In this document: positions 15,369 through 22,846 of the stretch, in pieces | How the letters are laid out: each line of letters opens with the position of its first letter | Position numbering within the stretch: position 1 is the stretch's first letter | Source: Nioella sp965215655 | GTDB lineage: Bacteria > Pseudomonadota > Alphaproteobacteria > Rhodobacterales > Rhodobacteraceae | DNA length: 64,000 nucleotides | Assembly: GCF_965215655.1 (NCBI RefSeq) | Contig: NZ_OZ244111.1 | Span: forward strand, 372,001 to 436,000 | Direction of reading: 5' to 3' | The notes under the pieces: generated by a model | Told to the model about the DNA's origin: nothing | Database searches by the model: none | Seen by the model: only the letters and a program-made list of their open reading frames with translations | Position numbers and translations under genes: made by a program

Positions 15369-17177
15369 ATGACCGAGTCCTACGCACTCAATCATCATTC
15401 CTATGACGTCGTTGTCGTCGGTGCCGGGGGCTCTGGCCTGCGCGCGACGCTCGGGATGGCCGAACAGGGCCTCAAGACCGCCTGTATTTCCAAGGTGTTC
15501 CCGACCCGCAGCCACACCGTGGCCGCGCAGGGCGGCATCGCTGCTTCGCTGTCCAACATGGGCCCTGACCACTGGCAGTGGCACATGTATGACACCGTCA
15601 AGGGCTCCGATTGGCTCGGTGACACCGACGCGATGGAGTATCTGGCGCGCGAAGCGCCCAAGGCGGTGTATGAGCTAGAGCACTACGGCGTTCCCTTCTC
15701 CCGCACGGAAGAGGGCAAAATCTATCAGCGCCCCTTCGGCGGCCACACGACCGAATTCGGGGAAGGCCCCGCCGTGCAGCGCACCTGCGCCGCCGCGGAC
15801 CGCACCGGCCACGCCATCCTGCACACGCTTTATGGCCAGTCGCTCAAGAACAACGCGGAATTCTACATCGAGTATTTCGCGACCGACCTGATCATGTCCG
15901 AGGACGGCCAGTGTCAGGGCGTCGTGGCCTGGAAGCTCGACGACGGCACGATGCATGTCTTCTCGGCCAAGATGGTGGTGCTGGCAACGGGCGGCTATGG
16001 CCGTGCCTATTTCTCCGCCACCTCCGCGCATACCTGCACCGGGGACGGCGGCGGTATGGTGGCCCGCGCGGGCCTGCCGCTTCAGGATATGGAGTTCGTG
16101 CAGTTCCACCCGACCGGCATCTATGGCTCCGGCTGCCTGATCACCGAAGGCGCGCGCGGCGAGGGCGGTTACCTGACGAACTCGGAAGGCGAGCGCTTCA
16201 TGGAGCGTTATGCACCGCAGTACAAAGACCTCGCGCCGCGCGATTACGTGTCCCGCTCCATGACCATGGAAATCCGCGAAGGCCGTGGCGTGGGGGCCGA
16301 AGGCGACCATATCCACCTGAACCTTTCCCACCTGCCCGCCGAGGCACTGGCCGAACGCCTGCCCGGCATCTCGGAAAGCGCCAAGATCTTCGCCGGTGTC
16401 GATGTCACCAAGGAACCGATCCCGGTCATCCCGACGGTGCACTACAACATGGGCGGCATCCCCACGAACTACTGGGGCGAGGTGCTGAACCCGACCAAGA
16501 AAGACCCGACCGCCATCGTGCCCGGCCTGATGGCCGTGGGCGAGGCAGGCTGTGCCTCCGTTCACGGGGCCAACCGGCTTGGCTCCAACTCGCTCATCGA
16601 CCTTGTGGTCTTTGGCCGCGCCGCCGCGATCCGCGCCGGTCAGGTGGTGGACGCGGACGCCCCTAACCCGGTGCTCAACAAGGCCAGCATCGACAAGGCG
16701 CTCGGCCGTTTCGATGGGCTGCGCTACGCCAATGGCGACACGCCCACGGCGGACCTGCGGCTGGAAATGCAGAAGACCATGCAGGCCGACGCCGCCGTCT
16801 TCCGCACCTCCAAGACGCTGTCCGAAGGCGTCGAGAAGATGACCGCCATCGCCGGCAAGATGGGTGACCTGAAGGTGACCGACCGCAGCATGGTCTGGAA
16901 CAGCGACCTGATGGAAACGCTGGAACTGACCAACCTGATGCCGAACGCGCTTGCCACCATCGTCGGCGCAGAGGCCCGCCAGGAAAGCCGTGGTGCCCAC
17001 GCGCATGAGGATTTCCCGGATCGCGACGACAAGAAATGGCGCGTCCACACGGTGTCCCGCATCGAGGGCAGCAGTGTCGGGCTGGAATACCGCCCGGTCA
17101 TCACCGACCCGCTGACCACCGAAGACGAGGGCGGCATTTCGCTCAAGAAAATCGCGCCCAAGGCGCGGACGTTCTAA
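15369..17177 (+). CDS. sdhA: succinate dehydrogenase flavoprotein subunit
   Basis: Catalytic flavoprotein of complex II; it oxidises succinate to fumarate with covalently bound FAD. 602 residues, standard length. The FAD-binding GAGGSG motif is near residue 18. His49 in TRSHTVAAQGG is the covalent FAD attachment. Substrate-site residues lie in QFHPTGIYGSG and TEGARGEGG (catalytic Arg), and HGANRLGSNSL occurs in the C-terminal part. It follows sdhD by 24 bp with AGGAG in the gap, and sdhB starts 12 bp later. Confidence 0.98.
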   Translation: MTESYALNHHSYDVVVVGAGGSGLRATLGMAEQGLKTACISKVFPTRSHTVAAQGGIAASLSNMGPDHWQWHMYDTVKGSDWLGDTDAMEYLAREAPKAVYELEHYGVPFSRTEEGKIYQRPFGGHTTEFGEGPAVQRTCAAADRTGHAILHTLYGQSLKNNAEFYIEYFATDLIMSEDGQCQGVVAWKLDDGTMHVFSAKMVVLATGGYGRAYFSATSAHTCTGDGGGMVARAGLPLQDMEFVQFHPTGIYGSGCLITEGARGEGGYLTNSEGERFMERYAPQYKDLAPRDYVSRSMTMEIREGRGVGAEGDHIHLNLSHLPAEALAERLPGISESAKIFAGVDVTKEPIPVIPTVHYNMGGIPTNYWGEVLNPTKKDPTAIVPGLMAVGEAGCASVHGANRLGSNSLIDLVVFGRAAAIRAGQVVDADAPNPVLNKASIDKALGRFDGLRYANGDTPTADLRLEMQKTMQADAAVFRTSKTLSEGVEKMTAIAGKMGDLKVTDRSMVWNSDLMETLELTNLMPNALATIVGAEARQESRGAHAHEDFPDRDDKKWRVHTVSRIEGSSVGLEYRPVITDPLTTEDEGGISLKKIAPKARTF

Positions 17178-17189
17178 GGAGACGAGGAC

Positions 17190-17969
17190 ATGGTTCAATT
17201 CACGCTTCCCCGTAACTCCAAGATCATCACGGGCAAGACCTGGCCCAAGCCGGAAGGCGCCACCAATGTGCGCAAGTTCCAGATCTACCGCTGGAACCCC
17301 GATGACGGGAAAAACCCGCAGGTCGACACCTATTTCGTCGACATGGACACCTGCGGCCCGATGGTTCTGGACGCGCTGATCAAGATCAAGAACGAGATCG
17401 ACCCGACGCTCACCTTCCGCCGGTCCTGCCGTGAAGGGATCTGCGGATCCTGCGCGATGAATATCGACGGGATCAACACGCTGGCCTGTATCTACGGCAT
17501 GGACGAGATCAAGGGCGACGTGAAGATCTACCCGCTGCCGCACATGCCGGTGGTGAAGGACCTGATCCCGGACCTGACGCATTTCTATGCGCAGCACGCC
17601 AGCATCATGCCGTGGCTGGAAACCAAGACGCAGCGCCCCGAGAAGGAATGGCGCCAGTCGATTGAGGATCGCAAGAAGCTCGACGGTCTCTATGAGTGCG
17701 TGATGTGCGCGTCCTGTTCGACCTCCTGCCCCAGCTACTGGTGGAACGGCGACCGCTACCTCGGGCCGGCCGCGCTGCTGCATGCCTATCGCTGGCTCAT
17801 CGACAGCCGTGACGAAGCGACCGGCGAGCGTCTGGACGAGCTTGAGGATCCCTTCAAGCTCTACCGCTGCCACACCATCATGAACTGCGCCAAGACCTGC
17901 CCCAAGGGTCTGAACCCGGCCAAGGCCATCGCGTCGATCAAGAAGATGATGGTCGAGCGCCAGCTCTGA
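17190..17969 (+). CDS. sdhB: succinate dehydrogenase iron-sulfur subunit
   Basis: Electron-transfer subunit of complex II. 259 residues. The [2Fe-2S] ligands are Cys80, 85, 88 and 100 (SCREGICGSC). The [4Fe-4S] ligands are Cys170, 173, 176 plus Cys237, and the [3Fe-4S] ligands are Cys180, 227 and 233 (from CVMCASCSTSC and CHTIMNCAKTCPKG). SDG of the quinone site is represented by the PSYWWNG segment. Last gene of the operon, followed by a strong terminator. Confidence 0.98.
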   Translation: MVQFTLPRNSKIITGKTWPKPEGATNVRKFQIYRWNPDDGKNPQVDTYFVDMDTCGPMVLDALIKIKNEIDPTLTFRRSCREGICGSCAMNIDGINTLACIYGMDEIKGDVKIYPLPHMPVVKDLIPDLTHFYAQHASIMPWLETKTQRPEKEWRQSIEDRKKLDGLYECVMCASCSTSCPSYWWNGDRYLGPAALLHAYRWLIDSRDEATGERLDELEDPFKLYRCHTIMNCAKTCPKGLNPAKAIASIKKMMVERQL

Positions 17970-17990
17970 TCCCAAAGACATTCCGAAACC

Positions 17991-18028
17991 GGGCCGGTGA
18001 CTTCCCCGTCGCCGGCCCGTTTCTTTTT
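17991..18028 (+). terminator. Rho-independent terminator after sdhB
   Basis: An 11-bp stem (GGGCCGGTGAC with GTCGCCGGCCC, one G-T wobble) and a 6-nt loop are followed by GTTTCTTTTT, starting 21 bp after the sdhB stop. This closes the sdhCDAB operon. Confidence 0.85.
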
Positions 18029-18370
18029 GGGGCCCGCGCCAGGGGGATTTACTCCGCCCCGCGAATGCAGGACCATGCATCAGATCGGGTTCATGAGTGT
18101 CGGTTGTGATGATGCGTAACGAGGGCAAGGACGGTGGAAAGTGTGCGGGGCGTGTCCCTGTCATCCCGACCGCTGCGCTCGCGCATGGCGAGCGAGACCG
18201 CCCCGATCACTCCCGGACAAGCGTCATTTCACGCTTCCTCCCGACCACAGCCATTTCAAACCGCAGCCCCAAAGGGCCGCATCATTTCAGACCTCGTGAG
18301 AGCAATTTCGCTCGCGGACGGCACGAGCATCACCCCTCGCACCCTCTGTACCGAGAAAGGTTCCATCCCG
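18029..18370. other. intergenic region between sdhB terminator and SUFU gene
   Basis: No convincing gene on either strand. A frame in phase with the downstream gene is open from 18134, but it lacks a ribosome site and its residues are Arg/Ser-rich without pattern. A short hairpin CGCTCGC / GCGAGCG is at 18176-18194. The promoter of the SUFU gene should lie here, but I cannot point to clear -35/-10 elements. Confidence 0.5.
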
Positions 18371-19102
18371 ATGAAGTTCCTGAAGAAAATTTTCGGCGGC
18401 GCGCAAAAGCCGAACCAGACAAAAGACACGGGCTCCGCGCATGCGCCTGAGCCCCTTGCCCTGCCAAGTCACGAGGTGATCCGGGGCAGGCTGGCCGAGG
18501 CGTTTGGCGTTCAGCCGATCCTCTTTCAGGAACTGGTGTCGGATGTCGTGCCGGTCGACATTCTGTGCTTTGCCCCCACGGGTACGCGTGACCACTGGGT
18601 CTTCGTGACCCTGGGCATGAGCAATGAACGCATGGCCGTGCCGGACAATTGCGACCCCGCGATCTGGGGCCGGGCCGAGCTGATGATCGGGCTGCATGCG
18701 GATTGGGGCGACAAAGTGGTCGAGATCATGCAGAAGCGCCGAAACGACGATGCCGCGACATGGTGGCCGATCAGGTTTCTCAAGCACTACGCGCGCTATC
18801 CCCACAGCGCCGGGGCGTTCGTGGCGGATGGTCACACGCTGTCCTCCCCGGACGGTGCGCCCTATTCCGGCGATACGGGAATGAGTGCCGCAATGGTCAG
18901 CTATCCGACGATCCTGCCGGATGAGGCCGTGCGCTTTGATCTGCCGAACGGGGACAAGGTGACCATCCTGGGGCTTGTCTATCTCTATCCGGCAGAGTTG
19001 GAGCACAAGGCCAATGTCGGGCTTGACACGTTCTGCCTCGATCTCGAAGAACAGGGCGTGTCCGAGGTGATCTACCCCGATCGCAGGCCCATGGTGGGGT
19101 GA
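18371..19102 (+). CDS. SUFU (suppressor of fused) domain protein
   Basis: 243 residues from ATG 18371 (MKFLKKIFGG), with AAAGG 12 bases upstream. After a charged lead of about 30 residues, most of the protein matches the bacterial SUFU-domain pattern: VDILCFAPT and FVTLGMSNERM, then RAELMIGLHADW, WWPIRFLKHYARYPH and GHTLSSPDGAPY. Bacterial SUFU domains are small globular proteins of unresolved biochemistry, and many act as immunity proteins in polymorphic toxin loci. No toxin-like gene with a pretoxin or secretion domain is adjacent, so an immunity role is not supported directly. Monocistronic by spacing. Confidence 0.8.
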   Translation: MKFLKKIFGGAQKPNQTKDTGSAHAPEPLALPSHEVIRGRLAEAFGVQPILFQELVSDVVPVDILCFAPTGTRDHWVFVTLGMSNERMAVPDNCDPAIWGRAELMIGLHADWGDKVVEIMQKRRNDDAATWWPIRFLKHYARYPHSAGAFVADGHTLSSPDGAPYSGDTGMSAAMVSYPTILPDEAVRFDLPNGDKVTILGLVYLYPAELEHKANVGLDTFCLDLEEQGVSEVIYPDRRPMVG

Positions 19103-19201
19103 AAGACGGGTGACCCGGGCTGACCGGTCCGCCCATCAATCTCAAGCACGTTGTTCGTCGCCCCTTGTCCCCAAGGCTGGCAGAGATATCCTGACCGGAT
19201 C

Positions 19202-19525
19202 ATGACCGATCTCGATGCCATCCTGCCGCCCTGGCTGCGCGAATATCTGCCTCAGGACCACCCGTTTCTGGTGGCGGGGCTGACGCTGCTGGCCATCTTC
19301 CTGTGGCTCAGGATCGGTGCGTTGCTGTTCGGATTGGCCCGGTCGCGCGGTGGCCCTCGTCATGGAGAATCCCTAGCCCCGGACAGCCCCACACGCGATT
19401 GCATCTGGGAACCCGATGCGCGCCCCGCCCCCTGGGGGCGCGCGCGCTGGCGCTGTGCTGCTTGCGGCGGGGTCGAGTTCACCGAAGGCGCCGATCCCCC
19501 GCACTTTTGCATGCGTAACCCGTAG
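19202..19525 (+). CDS. small single-helix membrane protein with C-terminal Cys pair
   Basis: 107 residues from ATG 19202. One transmembrane segment (about 22-43, FLVAGLTLLAIFLWLRIGALLFG) is followed by a soluble tail ending in RWRCAACGGVEFTEG and HFCMRNP. The CxxC plus a later Cys suggests a partial zinc-ribbon-like knuckle. Unknown function; the residue pattern looks coding. The 210 bp after it (19526-19735) hold no gene I can support. Confidence 0.6.
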   Translation: MTDLDAILPPWLREYLPQDHPFLVAGLTLLAIFLWLRIGALLFGLARSRGGPRHGESLAPDSPTRDCIWEPDARPAPWGRARWRCAACGGVEFTEGADPPHFCMRNP

Positions 19526-19735
19526 CCACGCCCATGCCCCAGATCGCCGACAGCAAGATCATTGCCCTGTCCAATATGGATTAGGCGCGTTGGTCGGCCT
19601 TGCGGATGAGGCCACCGCAGTGCTGTGTCACCTACAGGTCAAAAGCCCGGCAACGACCTTGTCATGGTCGCGTGCGGGCAAGACAGGGGCGGCTGGCTGC
19701 CTAGGGTCAAAGGGTACTCCAGACCTTGAGCCTCC

Positions 19736-21004
19736 ATGCACGAACGCCGAATACCCGAATGGCTGCGCCACGCTCCTGCGCCGGGCGTCAAGGGTTTTGC
19801 CACGCTCGCGGGGTGCGAGGCGGTGGCGCGCGGCATCCTGATCTCGGTGATGCCTCTGGCAATGCTGGAGACCCTGGGCAGCGCCAAATCGGTGTCAGAG
19901 GCCTATTTCATCGTCGGGCTGCTGTCGATGATCGCGGGTTTTCTTGTGCCCTGGCTGAACCGTTTCGTGCCGCGCCGCTGGCTTTATACCGGTGCTGCGC
20001 TGACCTTCTTCGCCGGTGCCGGGATCGGGGCCATTTCACCGGATTTCATCGTTGTAACTCTGGCCCTGACCACGGTGGCCGTCGCCACCCTCTTCGTTTG
20101 CTTCAACGCCTATGTTCTGGATTATATCGAACGGGTGGAGCTTGGGCGCAGCGAAACCCTGCGCATGTTCTATAGTGCCGCCGGCTGGACCGTGGGGCCG
20201 GTGGCGGGTGTCTACCTGATGGACTGGTGGCGTCCGGCGCCATTCCTGATTTCAGGTGTCGCAATCCTGGGGATGCTTGGAACTTTCCTTTACCTGCGCT
20301 TAGGCAATGGCAAGCTGATCCAGAAGGCCAAACGGCCCGCCACGAACCCGATTGCCTATCTGGGCCGCTTCGCGGCTCAGCCGAGACTGGTGGCGGGCTG
20401 GCTATTCGCTGTCATCCGGTCCTGTGGCTGGTGGGTTTATGTGGTCTACCTGCCGATTTTCGCGGTGAATGCGGGGCTGAGCGAGCAACTGGGCGGCGTC
20501 ATGCTGTCGATGACCAACGGGTTGCTGTTCATCACGCCGCTGATGCTGCGCTGGATGCAGGGCCGGTCGGTGCGCCAGTCTGTGCGCACCGGATTTCTGG
20601 GGGCAGGGGTGTTGTCGGTCGCGGCTTTCGCTCTGGCAGGCTGGCCGTTGGCGGCCGTGGTGGCGTTGGCCTCGGTGTCTTTCTTTCTGATCCTGCTGGA
20701 TGTCTGCGGGGGCTTGCCCTTCCTGATGGCGGTCAAACCCTCGGAACGGACGGAAATGTCGGCGGTCTATTCCAGCTTTCGCGATGTGTCGGGCATCCTG
20801 ACACCCGGCGCGGCATGGCTTTTGTTGCTGGCGGCGCCGCTGTCATCCATATTCGCGCTCTCAGGTGGGGCGCTGCTAGCGGCCTGGATGCTGGCCGGGC
20901 GGATGCATCCGCGGCTTGGGTTGCGCCGTGTCCGGGTGCCGGTGCCGGAACCCGGACCGGTTATCGAGATGCCATTCGTCACGACGCGGGAAGGAGACGT
21001 CTGA
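19736..21004 (+). CDS. MFS transporter
   Basis: 422 residues with about twelve hydrophobic segments in two halves separated near residue 205 by a basic loop (GNGKLIQKAKRPATN), the layout of a major facilitator superfamily permease. The loop RFVPRRWLYTG between helices 2 and 3 corresponds to the MFS A-motif region in degenerate form. Substrate not predictable. The start ATG 19736 has only a weak ribosome site. It ends 6 bp from the convergent meaB stop. Confidence 0.85.
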   Translation: MHERRIPEWLRHAPAPGVKGFATLAGCEAVARGILISVMPLAMLETLGSAKSVSEAYFIVGLLSMIAGFLVPWLNRFVPRRWLYTGAALTFFAGAGIGAISPDFIVVTLALTTVAVATLFVCFNAYVLDYIERVELGRSETLRMFYSAAGWTVGPVAGVYLMDWWRPAPFLISGVAILGMLGTFLYLRLGNGKLIQKAKRPATNPIAYLGRFAAQPRLVAGWLFAVIRSCGWWVYVVYLPIFAVNAGLSEQLGGVMLSMTNGLLFITPLMLRWMQGRSVRQSVRTGFLGAGVLSVAAFALAGWPLAAVVALASVSFFLILLDVCGGLPFLMAVKPSERTEMSAVYSSFRDVSGILTPGAAWLLLLAAPLSSIFALSGGALLAAWMLAGRMHPRLGLRRVRVPVPEPGPVIEMPFVTTREGDV

Positions 21005-21010
21005 CCGGGC

Positions 21011-22000
21011 CTAGCCTGTCAGCCCCGCCAGCAATTCCGCCGCTGCCGCATCGGGCGAGGTATCGCCGCGGGCCACGGCTGCGCCAAGCTCTGCCATGCG
21101 CGCCCGCATCGCGGGATCACCCGTCAGCCGCGCCAGCAGGCCGGATCGCACCTCTTCCTCGAACCAGTGACGTGCCTGTTCCGCCCGCCGTTCCTGCCAG
21201 ATGCCATGCTGCTTGCGCCAGTCGGCCAGCGCCTGCATCTCGTCCCATGCCCGTTCCAACCCGTCGCCCTCCACCGCTGAGACTGTCAGCGCCTTTGGGA
21301 AATCCTGTGGGTCGCGCGCGCGTTTGCGCAGCAGCCTTAGCGCCCCGGCATAGTCGGCACAGGTCCGCGTGGCTGTGGCCTTCAGATCGCCATCGGCCTT
21401 GTTGACCAGAATGAGGTCGGCAATCTCCATGATGCCACGTTTGACACCCTGCAATTCGTCACCGCCAGCCGGGGCCAGCAGCAGAACGAACAGGTCGCAC
21501 ATCTCGGCCACCATGGTCTCGGACTGGCCGACGCCCACGGTCTCCACAATGATCACGTCAAAACCGGCAGCCTCGCAAAGCGCTACGGCCTCTCTTGTGC
21601 GGCGCGATACGCCACCCAGATGAGACAGCGACGGCGAGGGCCGGATAAAGGCATTCTTCTGGCGGCTGAGCTGTTCCATCCGGGTCTTGTCGCCAAGGAT
21701 CGACCCGCCGGAGCGGGTTGAACTGGGATCGACCGCGAGGACGGCGACCTTAAGCCCCTGTTTCACCAGCATCATGCCGAAGCTTTCGGTGAAGGTGGAT
21801 TTGCCCACCCCCGGCGTGCCCGACAATCCGATCCGCAACGCCTGCCGCCCATGGCCCTGAAGCGTTTCCAGCAAGGCCGTCGCCTCAGCCCGATGATCTG
21901 CCCGCGTGCTTTCAACCAGCGTCACGGCGCGGGCCAATGCACGGCGTTCCCCGGCAAGGATGCGGTCGGTCAGATCGGCGGGCAGGCGGGTGTCGGTCAT
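21011..22000 (-). CDS. meaB: methylmalonyl-CoA mutase-associated GTPase MeaB
   Basis: G-protein chaperone (ArgK/MeaB family) that protects and reloads adenosylcobalamin-dependent methylmalonyl-CoA mutase. 329 residues from ATG 22000; the frame is open further to 22177, but that overlaps the divergent gene. Walker A GTPGVGKST is at 61-69, the switch region DPSSTRSGGSILGD follows, and ETVGVGQSE and NKAD (base specificity) are visible. The C-terminal dimerisation arm is present. It fits the ethylmalonyl-CoA pathway genes mcl2 and mch about 8-10 kb away; the mutase itself is outside the window. Confidence 0.95.
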   Translation of the reverse strand: MTDTRLPADLTDRILAGERRALARAVTLVESTRADHRAEATALLETLQGHGRQALRIGLSGTPGVGKSTFTESFGMMLVKQGLKVAVLAVDPSSTRSGGSILGDKTRMEQLSRQKNAFIRPSPSLSHLGGVSRRTREAVALCEAAGFDVIIVETVGVGQSETMVAEMCDLFVLLLAPAGGDELQGVKRGIMEIADLILVNKADGDLKATATRTCADYAGALRLLRKRARDPQDFPKALTVSAVEGDGLERAWDEMQALADWRKQHGIWQERRAEQARHWFEEEVRSGLLARLTGDPAMRARMAELGAAVARGDTSPDAAAAELLAGLTG

Positions 22001-22125
22001 CAAACCATCGTCTATTGCGGCTAAGCTTGGAATAGGCGCCATGCAGTCCGGCGCGTGTTGCTGTTTGCCCCGCCCGGTGCCGCCTTGTCCACCCGGCGCG
22101 GCGTTATGCCATTGGGAAGAGGCGC

Positions 22126-22836
22126 GTGATCCGTCTGGTTTTGTTTTTGTTCCTGTTTCCGGCCAGTGCCTTTGCACAGGCGGATTGTACGGCGCGATAC
22201 CAGATCAGGTTCGGCCCTTTGAGGGTGGCCGAGGCGATCCTGCAAGCGAATGAGACCGGCGACAGTTACGCAGCGGCGGGGCGCGTGACAAGTGCGGGCC
22301 TTGCCGGGGCGTTCCGGGAGATCCGTTTCGATCTGGCCAGCGAGGGGCTGATCGAGGCAGGCGGCTTGCGTCCTCTGGCCTATCGCGAAGACGTCGATAC
22401 GGGCAGGCGGCTCAGCGAGGTGGCGCTTGGCTATGAAAACGGCATTCCGACGATCCTGCACGCCCTGTCTCTGACCGATCCGGGCCCTTGGGCGCTTGAC
22501 CCCGCACGACAATCGGACACCATCGACCCGATGAGCGCCCTTTACATGATCGCCCGGCCACGCGGCTTTGATGCGCTCTGTGACTGGTCGATCCTCGTGT
22601 TCGATGGTGTCCGGCGCTCCTCGATCACGCTTGGCCCCGTGGTCTTGGGGGGCGAGGTGGCCCGCTGTGCCGGGGCCTATCGCCGGCTTGCGGGGTTCTC
22701 ATCCGAGGATCTGGCCGAACGGCAGGTGTTTGCGTTCAACGCAGAGTTCTCGCAGATGGAAGACGGGGCGTGGCGGTTGACGCGGGTGGAAACTCAGACG
22801 CTTTATGGCCGGGTGCGCCTTTTACTTGTGGACTGA
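22126..22836 (+). CDS. exported DUF3108 domain protein
   Basis: 236 residues from GTG 22126 with GAAGAGG just upstream. A signal peptide covers 1-18 (LVLFLFLFPASAFAQ). The mature region shows the DUF3108 pattern: YQIRFGPLRVAEA, GLRPLAYREDVDTGRR, ALSLTDPGPW with ID/PMSALYM, and ETQTLYGRVRL at the C-terminus. DUF3108 proteins are periplasmic, of beta-rich fold, and their function is unknown. Divergent from meaB; 10 bp before hrpB, so possibly co-transcribed with it. Confidence 0.85.
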   Translation: MIRLVLFLFLFPASAFAQADCTARYQIRFGPLRVAEAILQANETGDSYAAAGRVTSAGLAGAFREIRFDLASEGLIEAGGLRPLAYREDVDTGRRLSEVALGYENGIPTILHALSLTDPGPWALDPARQSDTIDPMSALYMIARPRGFDALCDWSILVFDGVRRSSITLGPVVLGGEVARCAGAYRRLAGFSSEDLAERQVFAFNAEFSQMEDGAWRLTRVETQTLYGRVRLLLVD

Positions 22837-22846
22837 CCCGATCCCC

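Noticed and set aside
15675..18164. 829-codon minus-strand open frame opposite sdhA/sdhB
   Set aside because: Antisense shadow of sdhA/sdhB; composition is typical for the third-position-GC shadow, with no start signal.
18371..19525. SUFU gene plus the following small gene as a toxin-immunity pair
   Set aside because: The second gene encodes a single-helix membrane protein with a Cys tail and no toxin domain; spacing and lack of secretion signals do not support a pair.
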